A DNA stretch of 18,674 bases from JAHRAH01 sp051009015 (GTDB lineage: Bacteria > Pseudomonadota > Gammaproteobacteria > Tethybacterales > Persebacteraceae), in contig JBPCWZ010000086.1 of NCBI GenBank assembly GCA_051009015.1, forward strand, positions 1 through 18,674. The letters are read 5' to 3'. Below, one piece after another: positions 1-7,151 of this stretch. Both the position numbers and the translations under genes were made by a program. The notes beneath the pieces are model-generated. The model was not told the origin of the DNA. It ran no database searches and was given only the letters and a program-made list of their open reading frames with translations. Numbering within the stretch: the stretch's first letter is position 1; each line of letters begins with the position of its first letter.

Positions 1-60
1 AGCACGGGGCAACGCCCCGTGAATCGGCATTATTAAACAAACAAGCCCTGAAAGGGCGAC
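1..60. repeat. Palindromic repeat unit, left-edge copy
   Basis: Two short perfect hairpins lie side by side. acggggc/gccccgt (4-20, loop aac) is a 7-bp stem and gccct/agggc (45-57, loop gaa) is a 5-bp stem. The same pair, with the same intervening text, recurs at 9701-9754 and in inverted orientation at 175-226. The unit may begin before the window. No protein-coding signal is seen. Confidence 0.85.
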
Positions 61-139
61 CGAAAACAATGGCGGCGATTTGTCATAACCGGCGGTGATG
101 ATAAAAGGGGGCGGGGGATTGATGCTATTGTATTGATGG

Positions 140-253
140 TTTTTGCCGGGCTTTGCCCTGCAAAAGAATGGGACGCCCCTTCAGGGCTTGATTAAATTGA
201 AATGCCGTCACGGGGCGTTGCCCCGTGCTATGAACAGGACGCCCTTACAGGGC
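140..253. repeat. Compound palindromic repeat, inverted relative to 1-60
   Basis: 140-187 closely matches 9779-9825: both read ttttgccgggctttgccctg and continue through a caaaagaa and gggacgccc segment. 175-226 is the reverse complement of the 1-60 unit, including its two hairpins. 241-253 is another gccct-tac-agggc hairpin. The block 61-139 between the copies contains no gene or structure I can support. Any short reading frame through this block is made of repeat sequence. Confidence 0.85.
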
Positions 254-262
254 TTTAACATC

Positions 263-289
263 GTCATTCCCGCAAAAGCGGGAATCTCC
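263..289. repeat. REP-like hairpin (attcccgc family)
   Basis: attcccgc (266-273) and gcgggaat (278-285) form a perfect 8-bp stem with an aaaa loop, inside the frame gtcattcccgc...gcgggaatc. The same family recurs at 1008-1027, 9603-9622 and 9965-9984, with degenerate pieces at 7011, 7399, 9367 and 17763. It lies 70 bp upstream of the ankyrin gene. Confidence 0.85.
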
Positions 290-354
290 TTTTGCCGGAT
301 TCGTCAATTCCGGCGGGATTGTATTAGAATATCGGTAAATTTTCAACGGACGAC

Positions 355-957
355 ATGACAATGCAAGCAATTCGCACCTTTCTCGCCGCCGCCATTTTGG
401 CGGGGCTTTTCGCCATCGGCGGGGCGGCTTTCGCTGACAGCCATGTCTCGCCTTTGCATAAGGCGATGTACATAGGCGATATCGCCGAAGTCAAACGCCT
501 GATTGGCGGCGGGGCGGATATTGATGCAAAAGACAAAGATGGCGATACGCCCTTGCATGCTGCGTCATTGTTAGGTCTAACCGAAAGCGCGCTTGTCCTT
601 GTCAAAGCGGGGGCAGATATCGGGGCAAAAGATAACTATGGCAAGACGCCTCTGCATAATGCGGCATATCGCGGTCAAACCGAAACCGCACTTGCCCTTG
701 TCAAAGCGGGGGCGGATATTGGGGCAAAATCTAACGATGGCTGGACGCCTTTGCACCTTACGGCAGGGTTTGGTCAAACCGAAACTGCGCTTGCCCTCGT
801 CAAAGCAGGGGCGAATTTGCATGCCCGCGACAATGACGGAAAAACGCCGTTGGATGTTGCCATACAAAATCACGGCAAAGACAACGAAATAGCGCGATTG
901 TTGCTTGAAAACGAAAGCACTTGGCAAAAAGCAAAAAAATGGCTATTCGGCGACTAA
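355..957 (+). CDS. Exported ankyrin-repeat protein
   Basis: A 200-residue protein with an N-terminal signal peptide: charged start, then a hydrophobic stretch (roughly residues 7-27) ending in AAFA before DSHVS. The rest is about five consecutive ankyrin repeats from residue 32. Typical cores are TPLHAAS, TPLHNAA and TPLHLTA, each followed by LVKAGAD and then D-x-x-G. The last repeat ends in TPLDVAI, followed by a basic/aromatic tail. Ankyrin repeats bind protein partners; the partner cannot be read from sequence. The signal peptide suggests a periplasmic or secreted location. Repeats 2-4 are also very similar as DNA with a 99-bp period, pointing to recent internal duplication. The start at 355 is one of two close ATGs (355, 361), and no strong ribosome-binding site decides between them. 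It is followed by a repeat-bearing gap, so it is probably transcribed alone. Confidence 0.85.
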   Translation: MTMQAIRTFLAAAILAGLFAIGGAAFADSHVSPLHKAMYIGDIAEVKRLIGGGADIDAKDKDGDTPLHAASLLGLTESALVLVKAGADIGAKDNYGKTPLHNAAYRGQTETALALVKAGADIGAKSNDGWTPLHLTAGFGQTETALALVKAGANLHARDNDGKTPLDVAIQNHGKDNEIARLLLENESTWQKAKKWLFGD

Positions 958-1003
958 TTGCCATCTGTCGCTTTCCTGCCCGATGAAGTAATGGCGGCGG
1001 TTT

Positions 1004-1055
1004 ATGGATTCCCGCTTGCGCGGGAATGACGGGATAGGCGGGAATGACGAAAGGG
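1004..1055. repeat. REP-like hairpin plus degenerate half unit
   Basis: attcccgc/gcgggaat (1008-1027, loop ttgc) is a perfect 8-bp stem followed by gacggga, then a partial second unit gcgggaatgacgaaaggg (1038-1055). The same composite (hairpin, gacgg, gggaatgacgaaagg) appears at 9965-10010. It fills the gap between the ankyrin gene and ppsA and could end transcription of the former. It has no T-run. Confidence 0.75.
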
Positions 1056-1072
1056 AAAATGTGCGGTAGAAT
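1044..1072 (+). promoter_or_regulatory. Candidate promoter for ppsA
   Basis: A TAGAAT -10-like hexamer (1067-1072) sits 8 bp before the ppsA ATG. A weak -35-like atgacg (1044-1049) lies 17 bp upstream of it, inside the REP-like repeat. If used, the transcript would be leaderless or nearly so. The -35 match is poor, so this is tentative. Confidence 0.3.
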
Positions 1073-1080
1073 TCACATTG

Positions 1081-3438
1081 ATGGACGGGCATAACATTAT
1101 TCCGCTGGCAAACCTGCGCATGACCGATGTCGGGCGGGTTGGCGGCAAGAATGCTTCGCTCGGCGAGATGATATCCGCCCTTTCGCAAAGCGGCGTGCGG
1201 GTGCCCGGCGGCTTTGCCACTACCGCGGAAGCATACCGCCGTTTTGTTGCCAAAAGCGGCATAGCGGATATCATCGCCAAAACATTGGCACAAACCGATG
1301 CCGAAGATACCGCCGCCCTTGCCAAAGCGGGCGCGGATATTCGCAACCTTTTTATGAACGCCCCCCTGCCGGATGATTTGCGCGATGATATCGCAAACGC
1401 TTATCTGCAACTTGGCGACAATGCCGCCGTTGCCGTGCGTTCTTCGGCGACGGCGGAAGATATGCCGGATGCGTCTTTTGCCGGTCAGCAGGATTCTTTT
1501 CTTAATGTGCGCGGTGTTGATGAAGTGTTGCTTTCGGTGCGGCTGGTTTTTGCTTCCTTGTATAACGACCGCGCCATTTCATACCGCCGACACCGCGGCT
1601 ATGCCGATGCCGATATTGCAATGTCCGCCGGTGTGCAGTTGATGGTGCGCAGTGATTTGGCGGCGAGCGGGGTAATGTTTACGCTGGATACCGAATCGGG
1701 TTTTGACGGCGTTGTTTTTTTGACGGCATCTTACGGGCTGGGCGAATGTGTTGTGCAAGGCGCGGTGAATCCGGATGAGTTTTATGTCCACAAACCCGCG
1801 ATAGGCAAACACAAGCAACCTATCATCCGCCGCCGTTTGGGCGACAAAGCGCAAAAGATGATAGTTGCCGAAGGCGGGGGCGTGAAAACTATCGCCGTCG
1901 CCGAAGAAGAAAGGCGGCGGTTTTGTTTGGATGATGACGATATTATTACATTGGCGACTTATGCCATCGCCATAGAAAAGCATTACGGGCGGGGGATGGA
2001 TATTGAATGGGGCAAGGATGGCGAAAGCGGCGATATCCACATTTTGCAAGCGCGCCCCGAAACCGTCAAATCGCGCGCCGGTGATGAAATGATGCGCTAT
2101 CGTTTGTTGAAAGCGGGCAAGCCGCTCGCCGAAGGCAGGGCTATCGGGCAAAAGATAGGCGCGGGCGTGGCAAGAGTGATAGCCGATGCTTCGCAGATGT
2201 CGCTTGTGCGGCGCGGCGATGTATTAATAACGGATATGACCGACCCCGATTGGGAGCCGGTAATGCAAAAAGCCGCCGCCATAGCGACAAGGCGCGGCGG
2301 CCGCACTTGTCATGCGGCGATTATCGCCCGCGAGTTGGGCGTCCCCGCGCTTGTCGGTTGCGGCGGCAGTTTGGATAATGTCGCGGATGGCGCGATGGTG
2401 ACTGTGTCTTGTGCCGAGGGCGATACCGGTTATGTTTATGAAGGCGAAGCCGAGTTTGCCCGCGAGAGTATCGCGGCGGAAGATGCGGCAGGGGCGGGCG
2501 AGTTGCCGGTCAAACTGCAGTTGAATGTGGCAAATCCGGATATGGCATTTTCGTTTTCGCGTTTGCCTTCGGATGGCGTGGGTTTGGCGCGGCTGGAGTT
2601 TATTATTAATCGCGGCGTGGGTTTTCATCCCCGCTGTGCTTTGGATTATGCGCACTTGCCGGCGGATATTAAAGCGCGGGTGTCGGAAATGTCTGCCGGT
2701 TATGAATCGCCATTGGAATGTTATGTCGGCAAAATAGCCGAAGGCGCGGCGACCATTGCCGCGGCTTTTGCCCCGCGTCCGGTAATCGTCCGCTTGTCGG
2801 ATTTTAAATCAAACGAATACGCCGGTTTGGTTGGCGGCGCGTTGTTTGAGCCGCCGGAGGAAAACCCGATGCTTGGTTTTCGCGGCGCGGGGCGTTATGT
2901 TGCCGATTCTTTTCGCGAATGTTTTGCATTGGAATGCCGCGCGCTTTTGGAGGTGCGCGAGAAGATGGGATTGGATAATATCTGGCTGATGGTGCCTTTT
3001 GTGCGCACTCCGCAACAGGCGGATGCGGTGCTTGCCTTGATGGCACAAAACGGCATTAAGCGCGCGGATTGGAAGATTGTAATGATGTGCGAAGTGCCGT
3101 CCAATGTCATATTGGCGGATGAGTTTTTACGCCGTTTTGACGGCTTTTCCATAGGGTCCAATGATTTGACACAACTAACGCTGGCATTGGACAGGGATTC
3201 GGAATTAGTCGCCGATGCCTTTGACGAGCGCGACCCGGCGGTCAAGGAGATGATATCCCGCGCCATTGCCGCTTGTCGGGCGCAGGGCAAATATGTCGGC
3301 ATTTGCGGGCAGGCGCCATCCGACCATCCGGAGTTTGCCGGCTGGCTGGTATCGCAGGGCATTAGCGCCATATCGCTAAATCCGGACGCCCTGGCGCAGA
3401 CGCGCATCGGTTTGGCAAAAGCCGCCGCCGGTGTTTGA
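1081..3438 (+). CDS. ppsA: Phosphoenolpyruvate synthase (pyruvate, water dikinase)
   Basis: Converts pyruvate, ATP and water to phosphoenolpyruvate, AMP and phosphate, the entry step of gluconeogenesis in the cytoplasm. At 785 residues it matches the family's usual size. The N-terminal PEP/pyruvate-binding ATP-grasp domain carries VGGKNASLGEM near the start and RSSATAEDMPDASFAGQQ at residues 120-137. The swivelling phosphohistidine domain has GGRTCHAAIIARELGVPA with catalytic His411. The C-terminal TIM barrel carries RLSDFKSNEY, GSNDLTQL and GICGQAPSDHPEF with the acid/base Cys742. These positions are close to His421 and Cys751 of the E. coli enzyme. I prefer ATG 1081 over the TTG immediately before it. 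The stop codon overlaps the plsC start by one base. The regulator PpsR is not seen in the window. Confidence 0.97.
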   Translation: MDGHNIIPLANLRMTDVGRVGGKNASLGEMISALSQSGVRVPGGFATTAEAYRRFVAKSGIADIIAKTLAQTDAEDTAALAKAGADIRNLFMNAPLPDDLRDDIANAYLQLGDNAAVAVRSSATAEDMPDASFAGQQDSFLNVRGVDEVLLSVRLVFASLYNDRAISYRRHRGYADADIAMSAGVQLMVRSDLAASGVMFTLDTESGFDGVVFLTASYGLGECVVQGAVNPDEFYVHKPAIGKHKQPIIRRRLGDKAQKMIVAEGGGVKTIAVAEEERRRFCLDDDDIITLATYAIAIEKHYGRGMDIEWGKDGESGDIHILQARPETVKSRAGDEMMRYRLLKAGKPLAEGRAIGQKIGAGVARVIADASQMSLVRRGDVLITDMTDPDWEPVMQKAAAIATRRGGRTCHAAIIARELGVPALVGCGGSLDNVADGAMVTVSCAEGDTGYVYEGEAEFARESIAAEDAAGAGELPVKLQLNVANPDMAFSFSRLPSDGVGLARLEFIINRGVGFHPRCALDYAHLPADIKARVSEMSAGYESPLECYVGKIAEGAATIAAAFAPRPVIVRLSDFKSNEYAGLVGGALFEPPEENPMLGFRGAGRYVADSFRECFALECRALLEVREKMGLDNIWLMVPFVRTPQQADAVLALMAQNGIKRADWKIVMMCEVPSNVILADEFLRRFDGFSIGSNDLTQLTLALDRDSELVADAFDERDPAVKEMISRAIAACRAQGKYVGICGQAPSDHPEFAGWLVSQGISAISLNPDALAQTRIGLAKAAAGV

Positions 3439-4148
3439 TGATACGCCGGGAGGATAACAACCGCATCGCCGTCATCGGCTCTTTTGCGCTGGCGTTGTGG
3501 CAGGTTTTGGCGACGCCGGTTTTTGCCTTTGTTGCGCTTGTCGTGTCGCCTTTGCCGCCGCTTGTGCGTTATGCGATTATCGCAAAATGGTCGGCGGGGG
3601 TTATCTTCTTCGCCCGCCTGTTTTGCGGCATTAACTATCGCGTCATAGGGCGGGAGAATATTCCGGCAACGCCATGCATTTTCTTTTCGCGGCATGAATC
3701 AACATGGGAAACTTTGGCTTTTCAACATATCCTGCCGCCGCAGGCGATAGTATTGCGGCGCAGTTTGCTGTCCATTCCCTTTTTCGGCTGGGGCTTGCGG
3801 CAGATGAGCCCGATAGCGATAGACAGAGAGAGCGGCGCGGCGGCTTTGAAGTTAATGTTGCGTCAGGGGCGCGAGCGTTTGCGCGAAGGGTTTTGCATTG
3901 TCATATTCCCCGAAGGGACGAGATTACCCCCGGGCGAGACGCGCCCTTACCGAAAAGGCGGCGCATGGCTGGCGGAAAAGTTATCGGCGCCGGTTGTGCC
4001 GGTAGCACTGGACAGCGGAAAGTGCTGGCGGAAGAATGCCTTTTTCAAGCGGCGCGGTTTGATAACAGTGCGCATTGGCGAGCCGATACCGCCGGATGAA
4101 GCGGATATCAATGCGCGCGTGCAAAGTTGGATGAAAACGGCGTTATAA
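3438..4148 (+). CDS. plsC: 1-acyl-sn-glycerol-3-phosphate acyltransferase
   Basis: Transfers an acyl chain to lysophosphatidic acid to make phosphatidic acid, the precursor of membrane phospholipids, at the inner membrane. The 236-residue protein has an N-terminal hydrophobic segment (about residues 11-38). It then shows the acyltransferase blocks in order: SRHESTWE (His86 to Glu91, the HX4E variant of the HX4D catalytic motif), IPFFGWGL, and FPEGTR at 157-162 in the glycerophosphate-binding loop. VVPVALDSG follows near the end. The ATG shares one base with the ppsA stop (TGATG), which favours translational coupling. fdxA begins 8 bp after its stop. A specialised lysophospholipid or ornithine-lipid acyltransferase of the same family is possible. 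Confidence 0.93.
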   Translation: MIRREDNNRIAVIGSFALALWQVLATPVFAFVALVVSPLPPLVRYAIIAKWSAGVIFFARLFCGINYRVIGRENIPATPCIFFSRHESTWETLAFQHILPPQAIVLRRSLLSIPFFGWGLRQMSPIAIDRESGAAALKLMLRQGRERLREGFCIVIFPEGTRLPPGETRPYRKGGAWLAEKLSAPVVPVALDSGKCWRKNAFFKRRGLITVRIGEPIPPDEADINARVQSWMKTAL

Positions 4149-4149
4149 T
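4144..4149 (+). promoter_or_regulatory. Perfect TATAAT immediately before fdxA
   Basis: TATAAT lies over the plsC stop codon, 6 bp before the fdxA ATG. No convincing -35 is seen at 16-18 bp. It could be an internal promoter giving a leaderless fdxA message, or simply chance at a TAA stop. Confidence 0.25.
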
Positions 4150-4155
4150 CGCGAT

Positions 4156-4479
4156 ATGGCGTATATCGTTTTGGAAAGTTGCATTCGGTGCAAATACACC
4201 GACTGCGTGGAAGTGTGCCCGGTGGATTGTTTTCACGAGGGTCCCAATATGCTGGTGATTGACCCGGAGGAGTGCATTGATTGTTCTTTGTGCGTGCCGG
4301 AATGTCCGGTGGATGCCATTGTCGCCGAAGACGATGTCCCAAGCGGCAAAGAGGAGATGGTAAAACTCAACCGCGACCTTGCCGAACAATGGCCCGTGAT
4401 AGTGGAACGCAAAGACCCGCCGCCGGACGCCGATGACTGGAAAGACAAACCCGAAAAACGCCAGCACCTTGAAAAATAA
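4156..4479 (+). CDS. fdxA: 7Fe ferredoxin (3Fe-4S plus 4Fe-4S)
   Basis: A 107-residue cytoplasmic electron carrier of the FdxA / Azotobacter ferredoxin I type. The cysteine pattern is complete: CIRCKYTDCVEVCP gives C9, C12, C17 and C21, and CIDCSLCVPECP gives C40, C43, C46 and C50. By family analogy the 3Fe-4S cluster uses C9, C17 and C50. The 4Fe-4S cluster uses C21, C40, C43 and C46. The conserved tail (LNRDLAEQWPVI, KDPPPDADDW) is also present, so the protein looks full length and functional. It sits between plsC and the AddB-like gene, overlapping the latter. No strong Shine-Dalgarno sequence precedes the ATG. Its redox partner is not evident here. Confidence 0.97.
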   Translation: MAYIVLESCIRCKYTDCVEVCPVDCFHEGPNMLVIDPEECIDCSLCVPECPVDAIVAEDDVPSGKEEMVKLNRDLAEQWPVIVERKDPPPDADDWKDKPEKRQHLEK

Positions 4480-7006
4480 CGCGCCTTTCGCCGCCGAAGT
4501 GGAAAGCGCGGCGCGGGCGTTGATAAAGCGCGGCGGCGATGTTTTATGTTTGTGCGCCGATGACGATGCGGCGGCAATGTTGCGCCGCGCCGTTGCCAAA
4601 ATGACTATTTCGCCGGTGCCTTTGCCTGTCATATCGTGGCAGCGGTTATCCGCCGCCGCCGATTCTTTGCCGGATAATATGCCGCCGCAAAAAATAGCCG
4701 AAGTTTCCGCCCTGTTGCCATTATCGGGCGGCAGATGGCAGATGAATGCCGCCATTTACGCACACTTGTCGGCAACACAACAGGAAAGCGGCGGGATGCG
4801 GCTGGCGGATTCTCTGGCGCAGTTATTTGAAGAAATGGGCGAATGCGGGGTTTATGACAACTCGGCAACCGCAGCCCTCGCCGCAGACGGCGTTTATGAC
4901 AACTTCTTATACGAAGCAAAACTGCTTGACGATATCCGTAATGCCCTTGCCAAAAAAGGCGGCGGCAAGCGGCTTATGACAATAGCGGCGGCGCTTGATA
5001 AACCGCTGCTTTTTGTATGCACAAATGCCCGCCCGCCGACTCCGATGCAGCAGAAGTTTATAGATACCGCCGCGAATGCCGAAGTATTCTACGGCGAACT
5101 ACCGGCGGAACAAAAACACCTGCGCGCCGCACTATCGGCAGACGGCGCATCGGAGCAGTTTGATATCGGCATCCGCAAATGCGATTATTATTGCGCCTTA
5201 TCCGTTGCCGATGCCGCCCGCGCCGCCCTTGCCGCCGTGCATACTTGTTTGGCAAAGCAAAAAACAAGCAACAATAAAAAAACAGCCATAGTTGTTTATG
5301 ACCGCTTGCTGGCGCGCCGTTTGCGGGCATTGGCGGAAGCCGACAACATTTTGATAGCAGACCGCGCAGGTTGGCGGGCGGCGACTCTTTCGTGCGGCGC
5401 GGCACTTGGCGCGGCGGCGGCGGCGGTCGCAAGGGAGTTTGATATCAATGATGCCGAACTATTGTTGCAGCCGCCGTTTTGGCAATCGCTAACAGACGAG
5501 CGGCACGATGCAATGATGGAAGAATGGCGAATAATGATGGAAAAAGCCAAAACCCTGCCCGGCAGTTGGGCGGAAGTCAGCGCATTGGCAAGCGAAGGCG
5601 GCGTTTTGCGACCGGCGGCGCATCATTTTGCCATTGGCGCGCGCGGGAAGATGACAGCGGGCGAATGGCTGGCTTTTTTGCGCGATGCTTTTGCGCCATT
5701 ACTGGAAGGTTATGACGAAGACAGCGCGGCGATGGAGATGTTTGCCCGTTTGCAAACAGCGGGCGGCGACAATCATTTTCGCGCCGGAGAGTTTTGCGCA
5801 TGGCTGGGTTTGTTTTTGCGCGGCAGTCATATTTCCGGCGATGACATTGACAGCCCGATAGTATTCATCCCGCCAAACAGCGCGGCGGCGGAGTTTGACG
5901 ATGTAATACTGCTGGGCGCGAACGACAAAACCCTGCCCGCCCCGCCCGACGGCATTTTTGGCGAGCGTTTGCGCGCCGCAATGGGTTTGCCGTCCCGCCG
6001 CGAGTTGATGGCGCGGCAGCGGGATGATTTTTGCCGGTTGATAGCGCGGCGGCAGAGCATAACGGCGATATGGCACGACGAAGACGGCGACAACCCGCAA
6101 GACCCCGCCCAAAGCGCGCAAAGCCCCTTTTTGGCGTTATATGCCAAAGAAGTCATCCGTTGCGGCGGCAAAGTAAAAATGCTCCCCCCGCCCGCCGATA
6201 TGTCGCAAACTTTCGCGGCGGACATAACCCCCCCGCAGCGGGCGGCGGCGATAGTGCGATATATCCCAAAGACCATCGGCGTCAAAGAAGCGGAAACCTT
6301 AATGCGCTGCCCCTACCGCTTTTTCACCCGCGCCATTTTGCGCCTGCGCGACAAGCGGGCGGAAGCCGAGTTATCGCCGGTATTGGAGGGCGAGATACTG
6401 CATTCCGCTTTGCAGTTATGGGCGGCGGGCGATGGCGATATGGACGATATGAAAGGATGGCGCGCGGCATTATCGGCGGCAATGGCAAAAAAACACCGCC
6501 CGCGCATGATGATAAGCGCGAGTTATTGGCTGGCAAACAGCGGCGCATTATTAAGATGGCAGGCGGAGCGCAAAGCCCAAGGATGGCAAATAGCGGCATG
6601 CGAAGAAAAAGTGCAAACCTTCCTGCCGCTGGAATCATCTTTGGCGGATGGCATAACCCTGCGCGGGCGCATAGACAGGCGCGACACCTGCGGCGAAAAA
6701 ACCGCCCTGATAGATTACAAACGCCGCAAAAACCCGAAAAACCCGGCAAGCGGCGAAGACCCGCAACTGCCGCTTTATGCCTTCTTGTCCGGTTGTCCGG
6801 ATGCCGAGTTAATCATCTGCCAGCCGGTTAGCAAAGGGCAGGCGGGAATGAAACCAATGACGGCAAATGTCCGCCGCATAATCGCCCGCCTGCGCACCAT
6901 AGCAAAACAAGCGGCAAACGGCGCCCCCCTGCCGGCAAACGGCGCAGCCGACATCTGCAAAACCTGCGAATCCCGCCGCCTGTGCCGAAAAGACCACTTG
7001 CAATAA
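4433..7006 (+). CDS. AddB-like PD-(D/E)XK nuclease, DNA repair
   Basis: An 857-residue relative of AddB, closest in size and layout to the TIGR03623 'probable DNA repair protein' group; that assignment is from memory, not a search. The N-terminal two thirds resembles an inactivated helicase, with no Walker A motif visible. The middle carries DVILLGANDKTLPAPP and a GLPSRRELMARQRDDF stretch. The C-terminal nuclease has GRIDRRD, the catalytic D761-Y762-K763 (LIDYK) and QLPLY from residue 778. Its four cluster-ligand cysteines are C626 (MRCPYRFF), C842, C845 and C851, with the AddB spacing CX2CX5C. It probably binds a 4Fe-4S cluster and takes part in double-strand-break processing. No AddA partner is in the window. 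The ATG at 4433 overlaps fdxA by 47 bp; a TTG at 4469 (11-bp overlap) is an alternative start. Confidence 0.85.
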   Translation: MTGKTNPKNASTLKNNAPFAAEVESAARALIKRGGDVLCLCADDDAAAMLRRAVAKMTISPVPLPVISWQRLSAAADSLPDNMPPQKIAEVSALLPLSGGRWQMNAAIYAHLSATQQESGGMRLADSLAQLFEEMGECGVYDNSATAALAADGVYDNFLYEAKLLDDIRNALAKKGGGKRLMTIAAALDKPLLFVCTNARPPTPMQQKFIDTAANAEVFYGELPAEQKHLRAALSADGASEQFDIGIRKCDYYCALSVADAARAALAAVHTCLAKQKTSNNKKTAIVVYDRLLARRLRALAEADNILIADRAGWRAATLSCGAALGAAAAAVAREFDINDAELLLQPPFWQSLTDERHDAMMEEWRIMMEKAKTLPGSWAEVSALASEGGVLRPAAHHFAIGARGKMTAGEWLAFLRDAFAPLLEGYDEDSAAMEMFARLQTAGGDNHFRAGEFCAWLGLFLRGSHISGDDIDSPIVFIPPNSAAAEFDDVILLGANDKTLPAPPDGIFGERLRAAMGLPSRRELMARQRDDFCRLIARRQSITAIWHDEDGDNPQDPAQSAQSPFLALYAKEVIRCGGKVKMLPPPADMSQTFAADITPPQRAAAIVRYIPKTIGVKEAETLMRCPYRFFTRAILRLRDKRAEAELSPVLEGEILHSALQLWAAGDGDMDDMKGWRAALSAAMAKKHRPRMMISASYWLANSGALLRWQAERKAQGWQIAACEEKVQTFLPLESSLADGITLRGRIDRRDTCGEKTALIDYKRRKNPKNPASGEDPQLPLYAFLSGCPDAELIICQPVSKGQAGMKPMTANVRRIIARLRTIAKQAANGAPLPANGAADICKTCESRRLCRKDHLQ

Positions 7007-7096
7007 CCCCGTCATTCCCGCCCACTCCGTCAAACCGCCCAAAAACCCCAAAAAACCCAAAAATCGCATTAAAAACAAAAAAATTGACAAAAAGCA

Positions 7097-7124
7097 TTGA
7101 CATCGGCATTTTTATGTGTATAAT
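7097..7124 (+). promoter_or_regulatory. Strong sigma70 promoter for the inverse autotransporter
   Basis: Perfect TTGACA (7097-7102) and perfect TATAAT (7119-7124) are separated by 16 bp. A second TTGACA at 7084-7089 is spaced too far away. Transcription would start near 7131, which rules out the upstream in-frame ATGs at 7116 and 7125 as start codons. The preceding stretch 7007-7096 holds a REP fragment (gtcattcccgc, 7011-7021) and A/C-rich sequence, with no terminator hairpin seen for the upstream gene. Confidence 0.85.
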
Positions 7125-7135
7125 ATGCCGCCAAC

Positions 7136-7140
7136 GGAGG
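7136..7140 (+). promoter_or_regulatory. Ribosome binding site fixing the inverse autotransporter start
   Basis: GGAGG lies 11 nt before the ATG at 7152 and just downstream of the predicted transcription start. The GTG at 7143 is too close to it to be used. Confidence 0.6.
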
Positions 7141-7151
7141 TTGTGCTGAAT

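Noticed and set aside
143..358. 71-residue plus-strand open frame through the left repeats
   Set aside because: Its text (TPLQG, VIPAKAGIS) is a translation of the palindromic repeats. It has no ribosome-binding site and overlaps the ankyrin start.
7116..7151. Upstream ATG at 7116 (or 7125) as the autotransporter start
   Set aside because: It lies within or before the -10 element and upstream of the expected transcription start. ATG 7152 with GGAGG fits better.
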